Shown: positions 13,225 to 26,012 of the stretch, piece after piece | Numbering within the stretch: the first letter of the stretch is position 1 | How the letters are laid out: each line of letters starts with the position of its first letter | Origin: Wolfiporia cocos | Lineage: Eukaryota > Basidiomycota > Agaricomycetes > Polyporales > Phaeolaceae | DNA: 64,000 nt | Assembly (NCBI GenBank): GCA_029448655.1 | Contig: JACCLO010000018.1 | Span: forward strand, 124,001-188,000 | Reading direction: 5' to 3' | Program-made: the position numbers and the translations under genes | Notes under the pieces: model-generated | Told to the model about the DNA's origin: nothing | Seen by the model: only the letters and a program-made list of their open reading frames with translations | Database searches by the model: none

Positions 13225-14940
13225 TCTCTGACCACTGCCCTTAGAAACACCGCTGGCTAGCCACCTCGATTATCATAGGGGATGGTCTACCCTTTCGGTC
13301 GCTTTTCGAGAACCCATGGCCATGAATGCCTCTTGTGACACATCCTCTCTGTGTACTCCCTCATTAGATGGCTATTTGCAAGGGGCTGAACACTCTATGC
13401 TTCAAGTTCCCTGCAGACAAGAGGGTGAGGTCTGTGAATAGCAGCAATACTGAGATAGAGCACCCATTAAGATGGGTCACAAGCATGGAACCTATTCACC
13501 CCAACATCGTTGTGCTTTTTCCTGGTGCTGAGGCACACCTGAGGAAGCTGACTTGGGACCAGACCGCCTTGGCTGTTGAGGTCAAGTCGGATCTGAACAG
13601 CAATCCTATCCAGAAGAATAGCTTGAAAGCTGATCAGGCATGTGTTCAGATGTTCAAGAACGCATGCAGGCTCCTCATGGTGCATGGGAGCCTTTGTAGC
13701 TACAATGTTGGGATCTATGGACAACAAGCTTGCATTCTCGACCACACTTCTGATGCCATTGCATCACTGTTACTCAACTATGTCAAGCACTCCCACATTC
13801 TTCTCAACTTCCTGTATTGACTCACCCATCCTGACTTTGATCAGCCCGGTGCAGTCCTTGGTCATGACCATTCTCCACATCGTGCCAGTGCAGCAGAGGT
13901 TGACAGCATCAGTGTGCCTGATTTGGATGGCCATGAATTGCATCTGCGACCAAGTGGTAATGCTGCTAGGTTGTGGCAAGTACTTCCTGCTCCTCCAACC
14001 ATGCTTGAGAAATCCATGTCTTTTCTCACATGCTACCACCATTCGCGAGGTACTTGAGGGTTTCAGGTTGCCTCAAGGTGATGATGCAGTGACTATCTGC
14101 TGGACAGCAGATGCCCACAAAGCTCACCAGATGGATTTGGGGAGTGTGAAAGCTGCTGCTGATGACTACATGCCTGCACATGTCATAATAAAGGAAGTGT
14201 CATGGTTTTTACCATGACATGGCCTGGTGTCGAACCCACAGCCTCTGTTTCCTACAAGTCACATGATCAAGCACCGTAGTGTAGTGGTAAGATGCCCCCA
14301 TAGCTATAGTAGTGTCTCACATGATAGGTCGCCAGGTTGCTTATGTACTATAGTACATGACTGTAGTCTGTGCATGGACTCTTACTGTAGGGTAGGTAGT
14401 ACCGTGCGCCTCGCTGACTGCACATGTATATAGTCTACTGTGCTGGGGCCTTACAGCCCCATGCTCGTTATTCTCGACGTTGGGGCTTGTCCCCCTGTTT
14501 GACACTCTACCACTGCGTGCATCTGCTGGCTTAGCCACCTCTCGTCTTACTAGACTGCATCGGTGGCCTTGTCCACAGGGATCGCTGACAGCCCCGATAA
14601 GACATGGTCGACATAGGATGGAGACACTAGGACAGCGGTACACAGATTACGGTATGAGGCCAGATCTGTGTCAGGAAGCATGGCGGCAATGTATGTGCCA
14701 CAGAGCCAGAATCATAAACTTCCATTGTGAGCAAAACCTCAAGAGCTCTAAATTGCCAAATATGCTGTACAGGGAGGATCTGGGTGATGCAGATGAGAAT
14801 CCTACCTTGTATCTCACTGGGTTGACTGCTTGAATACTGGTCGAGAAAGAGGGTGCCAGGTTGGCAGGAGAGTGGAGCCACATGTGGATCAACCCTGGTA
14901 CTGTTGGGGTTCCATTATCCAAGCTCATCTGCTGATGGTA
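13225..14940 (+). pseudogene. FunK1 fungal protein kinase relic, copy d
   Basis: Plus-strand FunK1 N-terminal half: PLASHLDYHRGWSTLSVAF (about 13255), HPNIVVLFPGAEAHLRKLTW, YNVGIYGQQACILDHTSDA, then after a frameshift PDLDGHELHLRPSGNAARLW and, just before the LTR, MPAHVIIKE. The LTR at 14198-14673 splits that block; beyond it the frame resumes as AWRQCMCHRARI and runs through LGDADENPTLYL. Similarity is lost after VGVPLSKLI (about 14930), so the kinase core is gone. Confidence 0.75.
14198..14673 (+). mobile_element. solo LTR (TGTCAC type) in FunK1 copy d
   Basis: Starts TGTCATGG, ends CTGTGTCA, with 5-bp duplication GGAAG on both sides (14193-14197 and 14674-14678). It has a TATA box (ATGTATATAG, about 14425) followed by a stem-loop with arms TGGGGC/GCCCCA. 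The 5' end is a palindrome (TGTCATGG then CCATGACA). Confidence 0.9.
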
Positions 14941-16195
14941 TGCTGAGCTTCAAGGCTGGTGTTCAGCAGAAGGGCAGAGGAGTGGGGCTGTGATGATTTG
15001 ATCTGAGTCAACATTGAAGAGCAAACTGTGGGGTGTCACACACTTAGAACTCATAAGTATTGCTCACAAAAAGTAGAATGTATGCTGATGAGGACTGTAG
15101 GTATGGGTGAATGTACACCTGATATTAGCTGATTGTCTAGCATTTGCACGGATTTGTTCAGTATGAGACAATGAATGTTGGTCATATATCAGAGCAGATA
15201 ACATACAAAATACAAATGTGATAGCTGCAGTCATAGAGTATAGCAATTAGGCCTATGTGTGAGCAGTGATGACAAATAGTCTATAAGGGGACAGACAGAG
15301 GCAGTGAGATGATAAGTTATTGTACCCAGAGATCCATCTTCCATTCATTGGCTACATAACCAACAATACCTGTCTGCAATAATGTTCCAACTTGATGCAC
15401 CTCTAACCTTGCACTTCCAACAGATCAGGCATCAGGCACTGCAATGAAAAGTGCAATCAGCTCTGACATGTCCACTTTGCCTTGCACTCATGCTGCTCCT
15501 GAGTAGGCAGGACCTCTGTCAGACCAATGCCCAGACACAAGAGGAACTGAGGAGGATATACTTGATTAAAACCAAGCTGAGGATCAGACTTGGTGGGTTT
15601 CTACTATATATACATGAATCTGTGTGTGTACCTATGTGTCTCACATACCTGTAATGGTTTAGCGGTGTCTGGGTAGTGAACTAGAGCTAATAGACTTTGT
15701 TAGACCTTTGTCAAGGGTTTTTGTGAGTTGTGACATGTGTGATATGGCTGGGGATCTGCAGTGTGTGGTAACCATGTGTGTCTACTGATCCCTGAATTGT
15801 GATTGGGTTAGAGTTGTATGAATACTTCCTTGAATGTATAGGTGGTTCTGATATTCTCAGGGATGCTTCTGTGAAGTATGAACTAATGAAAAGAAGCGAA
15901 CTTAATCTCTGTGTGGCTTTTGACCAAATATATCTCTGGTAGATCAGGAGTTTGTTAAACCTTGTATTTAAGTGTCGCCTCATTGTAGCCTTGTGGTACT
16001 GGGGTTATTAGAATGTTTATTAGAGGTTCTGGTGTGTTGTGATAGTGGTGTGGAATTTATTGGTTCATCTTCTTGGGGCTTCTGCAATAATGGGATTTAT
16101 TGGTGTTATTGCTTTATGGATTTTATTGGAGGGTTTAGATGGAGCTGGATTGTCTTTGGATTGAACTGTCTGAGATGTGATTTGGTATTGAATTA
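14941..16195. other. CG-poor region without recognisable gene
   Basis: Short frames only, very few CG dinucleotides and stretches of T/G-rich sequence (15660-16190). I see no coding motif, tRNA or LTR boundary here. Confidence 0.4.
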
Positions 16196-18255
16196 ATTAT
16201 GACTGGTTCTTGAAATCCTGATAACCTCTCTCCAGTCCCACTTCCAGCACTTCATGCTCACCACTCCTGAAGCAGAGGGCTGTGAAGCAGCACTGGATAG
16301 CTCCACAATCAGGGCCTGACTGCAAAGACAGTGGATGTCCAGGCCCTTATTGGTGCCATTGTAGGCTCTGTTGTGAGTGGGCAGTTTGAGGGTACCATCA
16401 CTAGGTTTATTTTGATGCAATGTAGGTGGAGGGAATGGGATTGCCTTGCCATCCACTAGCCAGCAGTTCATTGCCAAAGCCTTGTGGAACATACTCAACA
16501 TCGAATCATAGGTCTGCAATCCTTGTGTAATACCCCCTGACTTGATGATGTCCAAATTGGCGGCTAAAACCAGCCATCAGAGTTTGTCCAAGAGCCAGCT
16601 TAATGGTCAGTTTCCCTCTACAGACAGTAGTTTCCTTGCCAAGAAGATGATCTTCATGGTTTGTGCAATTGTCTCCATATTGACATCAAGTAGTATATTG
16701 CATGCCTGAGCCTTTTGTTTGTCTGAGTGATTTGTATGATGGATCATGACCCAGATTAAGAGCTAGTAGTTATACTCAAGATCATGGCACACTGGATGAT
16801 CGATGGCTTTCTTCTCAACACATCCAGTGGCATCCTGCCTCCCCTTGTTGTCAGGCACATTGAGCAAGGCAGTGGTGAGGAGCTCAAGCATGCCCTGCAA
16901 TACTATCAACATCACACAATAGAGGACATGGAAGGCAACTCACTGTCCTCTCCTTTAGTTCTGTTACAGTCATCATATTGTTTCAAATGCTCACAGAACT
17001 CACCATTGGGTGAATACGATACAGGGACTTGTTGTGCAACCAACCCCCCTGGCTACTCATGACTCTACTTGGTGCAACCCCAGTTGTGTTAGCATATAGG
17101 TTTTGTTTCAGATTGGCAGATCCAACTCTGCCATCATTTCATAGTTATCATTTACTACTTGACAGATGGCATGCAACCACCATATCATTGCTATCTATCA
17201 TTTTGGATATATCACTGCATACTTATCATACATTTCAAGCTAGAGCATAGATAGTATCAGTGACATTAGAGATGGATAGGACTTCAAAAACCTAGTGTAG
17301 TATATAAACTCATGTAACTACACTCAGTATATCCTGAGCCCTGAATGACCAAGTCCTTGAAGTGTGCTTAGACTTCTTGGACTTAGGCGAGTCTCTTCCT
17401 TGACTCGCATTAACCAAGGTATATTCTTTAATGTGTACTGAATATCCAATGACCCCTTGAGTCTTTCAACTCAGGGTATTGCACAAATGACAAATCCCAC
17501 AACTTGGTGTAGAAAATTATAGCAAATGGGTATATGACCCATAACAAGTTTGTTCTTGAGTTCATCTGCCAGCTTGGTATCCTCCTCTGCAAGGGGACTA
17601 CCTCAGTTACCATCCAGGTCCTTGTACATAAGTGACTCTATCAGGCTGCTTTAGTCAAAATCATTCATGAATCCCTTATACTCCTTGAGGAGATCATGTA
17701 TGATCATGACATTTCCATTGCTCGCATTGTGGTGCAAGACACCTGCCAGAAATGCTAGCAGGTGTCCTGTATGAAAGATGCAGTTAGGAAGTGTGGATGT
17801 TGACACAGTCAATCAGCACACATTTTATTGCATCTTGGATTGCTTCAATGAGTTCTTTGTAGACAAGAACTCAGACAATGGAATCTTGATGGAATCAAGC
17901 ACAATTCACATGTGGCTCCACTCTCCAGAGTTTCTGATATTATCCTCCTTGTTCAGTTGGCAAGCAGAAGACTGAGTGAGATAGAGAGTTGAATTCCTGT
18001 CAGCATCATGAAGGTCCCCTAGGTCCTGTCGAAACAGCATCTCCAGCAGTGCATAATGTTTGAGACCTCACTCCTTGAGGAACTTCTTAATCCTGGTGTA
18101 GAAGACAGTCTCTCTGTGACAAATAACTTGCTGCCATGCTTCCTTGACAATGATGTGCACAGGCACATAGCCATTAGTGACAGCTTGTGCAGCTTTGTGG
18201 GCATCCATCATCCAGCAAGTAGTTGTGTCATTGCCATCTGGTGGTAGTCAGAAGA
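16196..18255 (-). pseudogene. FunK1 fungal protein kinase relic, copy c
   Basis: Strongly decayed minus-strand FunK1. Recognisable pieces: CWMDAHKAAQ and VPVHIIVKEAWQQVICHRE (about 18100-18215), GVLHHNASNGNVMIIHDLL (about 17720), MNDFD, then beyond an LTR CHDLEYNY and LLIWVMIHHTNHSDKQ, then TYDSMLSMFHKALAMNCW and SGVVSMKCWKWDW near 16210-16520. HRD has become HHN as in copy a. Many stops and frameshifts. An LTR (16962-17546) sits in the C-lobe. Confidence 0.75.
16962..17546 (+). mobile_element. solo LTR (TGTTACG type) in FunK1 copy c
   Basis: Starts TGTTACAG, ends CCCATAACA, flanked by AGTTC (16957-16961) and AGTTT (17547-17551), a 5-bp duplication with one C-to-T change. It shares the body (ACAGGGACTTGTTGTGCAAC) with the copies at 18761 and 35468 but is shortened. 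Confidence 0.8.
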
Positions 18256-18400
18256 TGTCACAGTTTCTGTGGCATGGGTAGTACCTACCCCTAGCAGGGG
18301 TCAAACACAGGTATTCCTCGTTTACTAGTCACATGATCTATATGCCACTGTACATAGTGGCTTCATGGTGGTTGAGTGGCTGAGTGGCATGATAGCTTCA
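18256..18400 (+). mobile_element. 5' part of a TGTCAC-type LTR, boundary unresolved
   Basis: Begins TGTCACAGTTTCTGTGGCA, the terminal palindrome seen in other LTRs here, and continues with a TCACATGATC word like them. No TATA hairpin or matching 3' end and duplication was found, so it looks truncated. Confidence 0.45.
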
Positions 18401-18760
18401 ACTTGGAGGATCTAACACTAGAATGCTCCTCGCTTGTGAATGTACATGGTACATGGGCTGCAGCCCCCCAAAGTCCAATGCCATGAATCCATGCCTCTAT
18501 CATGGTTGTATTCCAAGTGCCAAAAGTCAAGAAAGACAAGCAGCCAGAATTGGGATGGCTCAAGGTTGTGGTATACCTTGGGCACCACTGTTACCTTCTT
18601 GAGCATTGCAGCTGTAAAATCCCAAGCAAAATGTTCTTAGAGCTATTCATGAATATGAGTAGTACAGTAGGGCTGCTCAATTCTATCCATCCACTCCATC
18701 CACTTGGGTTATAGCATTTTTGGGCACCTATAATTGGAGCCCAGCTCAACTCTGGCCACT

Positions 18761-19995
18761 TGTTATGGTTATTCAATTTTTCAAATGCTCACAGAACTCA
18801 CTATTGGGTGAATACAATACAGGGACTTGTTTTGCAACCGACCCCCCTGGCTACTTGTGACTCTACTGGGTGTAACCCCAGTTGTACTAGCACACAGGGT
18901 GTCACAGAACACCCGGTAGGGGCTTATGTACATCCCTCGCTATAGTTATGTGCCCCGCTGCACGTATGGGCAGCGCCACTAACGTAGTTACCTCCTCATC
19001 ACCTCTGATACCAGAAGACCACCTGACCTAGTAGATAGGTGCTGTAGGGTAGCGCGCATGCCAGGTCCCACATGATCGGTCACCTCCTTGTTACTTGTAC
19101 GCTACATCACGGTCACTCGTAGTTATGGTGCACAGGCCAGTACTTTAGGGTATAGCAGTAGCGCCACAACACCTGTATATAAGGTAGTAGCAGATGGGGC
19201 TTACTCCCCATCTTTGAGATTCTCAGCAATGGGCTCATGCCCCTCTCTCACCACTGCGCCTGTGTGTGATGTGGTCAGTGACTGCTTGAGACTTCTACTG
19301 GCTAGTCTGGGTGCTACAACATCACCATGTCACCATTTCAGCCCCTGCAAAGGCCTCTGGTGGTGGCCTCTGACAGCCGCATCCCCTTAGGCTAGATGGT
19401 AGGGATCCCCAGCAGGGCTGGTCCCACAGATGTTGGTGAGTCTGTGTCACAGGGCTTGTTTCAGCATTGACAGACACAACTCTGTCACTGTTTCATATTT
19501 ATCATTCCATGATTAACAGACAGCACTCAACCACCACAACATTGCTATCTATCATTCAAGATATATCACTACATATTTATCAAATGTTTCAATCTAGGAT
19601 GTTGATAGTATTGGTGACATCTGGGATGGATAGGACTCCTAAAACCCAGCGTAGTATATAAACTCATGTAACTAAGTCGAGGCTCTCTAGCTCGACCTTG
19701 TTGTATTATCAAGAGTCTTATACTTGTTCTCAAATGTAGGAAACTACACTCAGTATATTCTCGAGCCTTGAAGACTAAGTCCTCAAAGTGCACATTGACT
19801 TCTTAGACTTAGGCAAGTACTCTCTAAGATACTTGCTGACAAACCCCAATATATTCTCTAACATGTATTGAATATTGAACAACCCCTCAAGTTCTTCGAC
19901 TTAGGGTATTGCATGAATGACAGGTCTATATGACTTGGTGCAGAAGATTTATACTTGCAATTCAAGTATAACAAATGGGTATACGACCCATAACA
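18761..19995 (+). mobile_element. solo LTR (TGTTACG type) with an LTR nested in it
   Basis: Starts TGTTATGG and ends CCCATAACA; about 680 bp once the nested LTR is removed. Flanks CCACT and CTGCT differ by two transitions, a plausible aged duplication. Downstream of a TATA box (GTAGTATATAAAC) it carries a hairpin with arms GTCGAG/CTCGAC. Confidence 0.75.
18900..19449 (+). mobile_element. solo LTR (TGTCAC type) nested in the 18761 LTR
   Basis: Starts TGTCACAG, ends GTCTGTGTCA, flanked by CAGGG on both sides (18895-18899, 19450-19454). Contains the TATA box and a perfect stem-loop with arms AGATGGGG/CCCCATCT and loop CTTACT. It retains CG sites, so it is younger than its host. Confidence 0.9.
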
Positions 19996-20847
19996 CTGCT
20001 CCTGCCTCTTTGGGTAGGATACCAAGACACCTGGTCAACCACATGCTTCTACCACCATGCCTGTGAGGCCCTCCATCAACAATGGTGACCTCATCCTTTA
20101 TGCTAGCAACCTCACACACCAAAATGTGCACTTCTGAGGCACAAACAAGTGCTAGGGATATATCCTCCTTCTCATCCTGCTTCTCAGGCCCTTCCCACTT
20201 CTCAATTTTCCTCTTCTTCATGACCCCACTGCCTTGGTCTACTGTGCTAGCATGTGCATGCTGAGGTGCATTCATTTCCCACTGGCATGACAGCCTACTT
20301 TCATATAGTTTAGCAAGAGCTTCAACTAGGAGATGTATGCACCTCTAGAACTTTGGCAGGCTGCTGGAAGGATGGCAGGCTGACAGCACAATTGTGTTGC
20401 TGTGTGGCCAGTGATGGATGTTCTGCAAGCAGTGATGATTCAGGTTCACTAAATAAGCTCTAATCTCATGTAGATTAGTATGATGCATTAGATGTTACCT
20501 CATGATGCATGATGAGGTGCTGTGCCATGTACTGGGCAGCTTATCCCAGGGTCGATGTCTTCATCCTCTCAGGACCTCACAAGCACTCTCATACTATTGT
20601 CCTAGCTCTGTAAGGAAAGTTAATAGTACAAATAATCATTTATTGGCTTACTGCATAGCTTCTGACACTCACAACTAGAGTTGCTATGACAATTGCGACC
20701 AGGTTTTGCTCTGTGAGCACATGAGCATCTTGGTATCCTACCCAAAGAGGCTAGAGTGGCTGGAGTTGAGCTGGGTTTCAATTATAGGTGCCTTAAAATG
20801 CTTCAACCGAAGTGGATGGAGTGGATGGATAGAATTGAGCAGCCCTA

Positions 20848-21734
20848 ATAGGGGCACATTCACCTCACCAGTTTGCACCCAAGCCCACTCACCTTGCTTC
20901 TCTTTGTGGCATCGGCATGCTCAACTTCATCATGATTCTGCCCAACTTCTGGAAATTTATTATCTTCATATGTAACAGAGCATGCAAGCCTCGAGGAGTT
21001 AGGCACTGCATCAATCAGTGCCACACCCTCGCTGACTGCCACCACTTGTGATCAGTTGCATGTATTTGCATATGAAAGATCAGCAGCTGATTGTCCACCT
21101 TCAGATGATTGAATAATCGTCCTCATCAGGCAGTGCATGACTTCCCATAAGATTTAGACACATGTTTAGACACACTTTTAGTGCTCTAAATTGTGGCCTG
21201 AAGTCCAAGTGATCAAATACACAGCAATTTGAAAGTTCAATGAGTGCTCTAATAATGCTCTAAATGCGCTGAAACCAGGTACAATGACCTCATCATGTCC
21301 ATTTAAGGCTTAATATGATGTGAAAGGTCTACACCGGATCTCAGCAGCAACTGCGCACCACATGGCTACGCACATGCTGTATCCATGATGTTGAGCAGTC
21401 TGCCCCCTGCTGCTCACCATTCCTGTTGCCTGCTCACTGCAATGAACTCTCACCAGCAGAGCCACAACAATGGATATGGTGTATGGGGGAATTTTGTGAG
21501 TACTGAGATGATGTCCCTTAACCAGACTCATCAATGACTATGCAGGATCCTCTACCCCCCCTCAATGTTCCACAGGACATGTGCAGACTTGCAACCCCAC
21601 CAGGTAATATTGAAGGTGCATGTTCAACATGCATGAAGCGGCCATTATCCTACCAATTCTGGTGCACAAAACTCTTTATTGCAATTGCAATCGCACTGCA
21701 GCAGATGCACATTGGCTGGTGCAGGCAAATGACT
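20848..21734. other. CG-poor region without recognisable gene
   Basis: No convincing coding motif, LTR or RNA gene. Frames are short and in conflict. Confidence 0.4.
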
Positions 21735-22689
21735 ATTCTTACAGTGTGCATGCTCAGGAGACTTACAGACAGCAAGGGGTGGAAAATGGCGAGCTCTCAA
21801 TGCAATCCCTGCCACTCCTGCCCCATGTTCCATATTCTCCTCATGTAATGCCCTGCAGCACACTGGTGGTGTTGGACATCGTGCCAAGTCCATTCCCGCC
21901 TCTCCATCCACTCATGCACATACTCCTGAGCCTGTTGCAGGCCACTCATTGGCAGCAAAGTGACTCAAGGATACGTATGTATCCAATTTTGATGCAGCAT
22001 CCAATCATGAGCATTCCCTATGTCACAGATTTATCTGGGATGCTAGCAATCTTCCATGAATTATAGCAATTAATCCGGAATTACCACATCTAACTACAAG
22101 TTATCCTGGAGTTATCCCCATAAATACCACCTTACTGCTTACATCAGCCTAACACACTACTAAGCACACTGACACAAGATAACTACTTACTGGTTATGCT
22201 TGATGGTTTGCTGGTTAGGTGAAGAGTGTAAGAGTTAAGCAGGATACAATGAGTGGTTAACTTGTAGTATGAATGCAATGAATAGAACTGAGTCTTTACA
22301 GCTCAGCAAGTCTAGTATATATACATAATAATAAGACCCCTAATAGTCTTATTAGGTAATACAGTTATCTACTTTCGTATATACAAGTCCCCAGAGACCC
22401 ATGTACTTAGTAATACAATGTAAATACATATGCCGATCAATACTGGGATACAGGTAGTTGGCATAGTCCATACAAATGGCAGATAGTGCACATTCCATTA
22501 GCAAGCAGAGGCATGACCAAACACTGGTCTGCTGATCTAATGGTGCTGACATGGCACAGATGAGTAGTCCGATTGGCTAGAAGACTAGACATGTGATATA
22601 ACGGGAACTTCTGTAGATTAGATACCGTCACTACGGGAGATAACATGGCCATCATTTGGCTTGTATCTAACATATAGTTATGAACCAAG

Positions 22690-23344
22690 TGACACAAGCC
22701 AATTGTGGGACTCATGTTATAGACTTGAAGCGACTTGAGTAGTTGCTGAAGGCGAAGTGAGGAGAGGCAGGCACAAGCAAGTAGGAGTGTACGAGTGCGA
22801 ATGCAGAGAACAAATCTAAGGTTGTTGTACCGTGATAACCCTACTTATATACATCTGCAGGGCACCTGTAATGGGCCCGTAGAAACATCTAAGTTGACAT
22901 GTCAGTCAGTAACTTCCTTGGTGCGGCAAGTGCCGGACCAATGGGAACAATGCTCTGTAAGCCGCACGTGAGTGCTTGGTAATCCAGTAATGGTTTAGCC
23001 AATAGCGTTAGAGTATTGGTAAGATATCAGTAAGCAGCGTAAGCAGAACTGACATAGCCCGGTCAGGATATGAGTCATACAATAGAATGGATGACGAAGC
23101 TGCTCGGGCCGCTTAGTGTATCTAATGACATATACTGGTATCAGGATATGACTAAGGGGTGTGACTTTGGGATATGAAGCCACTGAGTAACAGTCCATGA
23201 CTATCGCGTTGTGGACGTGTTGTTTGTACAGGTGTATGCGTAAAGGTGGCGTAGCAGGTGCTACACCATTGGCTATGGTAGATAGCTTGTGGAAATACCA
23301 GTAAAAATAGGAAAAATAACAGAAAAATGACACGTTCCGTGACA
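22690..23344 (-). mobile_element. solo LTR nested in the 22170 LTR
   Basis: Starts TGACACAAGCC, ends TTCCGTGACA, flanked by CCAAG on both sides (22685-22689, 23345-23349). Same family as 43829-44462: both share GCGGCAAGTGCCGGACCAAT or a close variant. Confidence 0.9.
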
Positions 23345-23370
23345 CCAAGATAAGTCCCTTAGGTATGTAG

Positions 23371-23991
23371 TGTAACACAAGATAACAACTTACTTGTAAT
23401 GTTCTTGGTTTTGCTGGTTAGGCAAGGGATAAGTAGATGTTAAGCAGGATACGTTGAGTGGTTAACTCGTAGTATGAATGCAATGAATAGAACTGAGGCA
23501 ATAGCGCTCAGCAAGTCCAGTATATATACATGATAAATAAGACCCCTAACAGTCTTATTAGATAATACTAGTGTCCGTATTCGTATGTACAAGTCCCCAG
23601 GTACCTAAGTACTTAGTAATATACGATAAATACATATGCCGATCAAAACCGGGATATAGAAAGGCGGCGTAGGCCGCACGAATGGCGTTTTGCGCTCTTG
23701 TCATTACAAAGACGGGGCGTGACCAAAGCCCGGTCCGCTGACGTTTATACGCTGACTGCTTCCGGACGGAACGTCCGATTGGCTAGAACTAGACATGTGA
23801 CTGATGGTAACTACTAGTGATAAGATAAGACCGTCGTTACGGGAGATAACGCGGCCATCATTCGGCACGTATGTAACCGTTAACTTATGAACCAGATAAG
23901 CTAGTTATTGGTCTAGAAAGTCGTAGATAATTCGTAGAATTGCCGGAAAAATAGTAAGAAATATGGGGGAACTAGGAGAATTCTTGTGACA
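23371..23991 (-). mobile_element. solo LTR, left member of an abutting pair
   Basis: Starts TGTAACACAAG, ends TTCTTGTGACA. It is a sister copy of the host LTR that starts at 22170. The pair 23371-24447 as a whole is bracketed by TGTAG (23366-23370 and 24448-24452). Confidence 0.75.
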
Positions 23992-23994
23992 TAG

Positions 23995-24447
23995 TGTCAC
24001 GGTTTTTTATGCTAAGGGGTACCCCCCCTTCCATGACATGTTTATGCACTCACACAGGCTCGAACCAAGGGCCTGATGTCCACATAGCCACGTGACCGTT
24101 TAGATATACACATGACCCACCCACTCTTAGGTCACATGGACAAGTGCTATAGCTACCTACTCACATGATCATGAGGACTAGTGCATACACACAGACCATG
24201 CCTTTAGGGCTGGTCTGCTAGTCAGTAGTGTAGCTTCTCTCATGTATATAGTGCACATTGTCTGGGGCTTACTCCCCAGACTCATTATTCTCATCGTTGG
24301 GGCCCTGTCCCCTCCGGTCTTACTCAGCTGCTGTGCCACTATCCCTCTGAGTGCACCCTTGGCTCTATGCCAGACTCTGAGGCTTTGCCTATGACCTAGG
24401 AAAGGGGTTATGGGCATATAGTGGTATGCTGGGTCAGATCTGTGATA
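23995..24447 (+). mobile_element. solo LTR, right member of an abutting pair
   Basis: Starts TGTCACGG and ends AGATCTGTGATA (CA changed to TA). TATA box at about 24242 is followed by a stem-loop with arms TCTGGGG/CCCCAGA and loop CTTACT. It lies 3 bases from the left member; its own duplication cannot be separated from the outer TGTAG. Confidence 0.7.
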
Positions 24448-25057
24448 TGTAGAAACTCCAGATAAATAGCTAGAAAAATGGTAGAAAATATAGTAGAGAC
24501 TAGGAAAATCTTGTGACACACACACGACAAAGCATTACATGCTAGTCAGGACTCATGTGTCATCCAATGTCATAGCTACAGCCACTAGGCCTACAGCTCA
24601 GACCTATGACCACATAGCAATGTCACCATCAGCAAAGCCACAAGGCCTAGCTCCAGTACATGTCACAACTGTCCAGACCCAGCTACATCATTGCTACATC
24701 AACCAGTCTAGCTGCAAGGCCAGAACCCCAACATCATAGCCATCCAGGCCTCTGACATCATTGAGCACGCCATGCTCATGCAACTATGACACCACAGTGT
24801 AATAATAGCCACAAGGCATTATCACTATTGGTCCAGCACAGTGGACCACCCCTCTGGACTCTGGTGCAAGCCAAGTCCCAGACTCTGGCCCATTGGCATA
24901 GTCCAACCCCTGGCCTCTAGGCCACCTCGTCATCACTGGTTACCATTCAGCCCAGCCTATGATGTATGACTTGGCCTTCCTGGCCTTAGTCACCCTCAGA
25001 CCTAGTGAATAGCCATAGTCCCTCAATGTACTGGATCACCGGTCACTCTATACCTGG

Positions 25058-25740
25058 TGACACAGACTAACCTGAGGCTGTGAGACCAGCCCTAGCCAGG
25101 GGTAATCCCCTATACCTATAATGCGAACACCTTAGAGTAGTGGTTAGGAACTAACATGTACACGAGTGTGGCCGCCTCCGATCCAAGCTGGGAGTCCTCA
25201 AGGGGAACCATACGAGGAGTTCACAATGTACCGACCATATAGTGGGTTGTCCCAAGTTGCCAGAGCGAGCGGGTGATGCACTTGTTATAGAAGGGCCCCA
25301 GCACTCAAAGAGTTGGTGGACCAGTCACACACACGCAGCAGGGAGTAAGAGGGCTAAACCCCATTGCCGAGAATCCAAAAGATGAGGCTGTAAGGCCTCA
25401 TCACCGTAGTATAAATACATGCACTTGGAGCGTCAAGTATCTAGTATGCCGACCCTAAAGTAATGGCCTGTGCGCAGTAACTAAGGGGATGGTGACTGTA
25501 CAAGTAACGCGTGATGTATCTAAATGTGACCGTTATGATGTGTCAATCATGTGTGTATAGAGGGGAGCGCGCGGCCCTAGCGCGTGTACAATCTAGTAAG
25601 TCAGGTGCCTTGATAAGATAGCAGGGGAGCGCCTTAGAAGGTGAAGAGATAATAGTCAGTGAACCACGCGCATCCCAGCACTATTATGACTAAAACTGAG
25701 GGTGGACTACAAGGAGATCCCTAGAAATCATCTTGTGACA
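25058..25740 (-). mobile_element. solo LTR nested in the 22021 LTR
   Basis: Starts TGACACAGAC, ends TCTTGTGACA, flanked by CCTGG on both sides (25053-25057, 25741-25745). TATA box and stem-loop (arms GATGAGGC/GCCTCATC) read on the minus strand. Confidence 0.9.
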
Positions 25741-26012
25741 CCTGGGCTGCACCTGACTTCCTAGCCAGGAGGCTTACCAACACACTCCTTATGATTGGTT
25801 CAACCATTACCAGCCTACCATGGTCATTGTAGAGTAGTGACTTAGCCACTGTGTACCTTTATGGCACACAGACCACATTCCTTTAGGGTAGACTTACTAG
25901 TGATAGTTCAGTGCCTCCCCATGTACATATTTAAGATAAGGGCTTGACACCCATAATCTTTAGTTCTATTCTTCTCAGCTAGCACCACAGAAGCATCTCA
26001 CTCCCTGCTTGC

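Larger units (their letters stand above)
18670..20845. mobile_element. TIR DNA transposon remnant with TA target duplication
   Basis: Long inverted repeats of roughly 130 bp face each other: GGGCTGCTCAATTCTATCC on the left and its complement ending at 20845, both continuing into CACCTATAATTG and CTCTTTGGGTAGGATACCAAG. TA lies outside each end. Inside is about 0.9 kb of its own sequence without a transposase motif, plus an LTR (18761-19995) that interrupts the left repeat. Fits a non-autonomous Tc1/mariner-like or other TA-targeting element. Confidence 0.7.
22170..24518 (-). mobile_element. solo LTR nested in the 22021 LTR, itself hit twice
   Basis: Starts TGACACAAG, ends AATCTTGTGACA, flanked by CACAC on both sides (22165-22169, 24519-24523). 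Inside are an LTR at 22690-23344 and an LTR pair at 23371-24447. TATA box and stem-loop read on the minus strand. Confidence 0.85.

Noticed and set aside
18256..20845. Single LTR spanning from 18256 to beyond the TIR element
   Set aside because: No matching end with the left flank GAAGA was found, so only the 5' part is reported.
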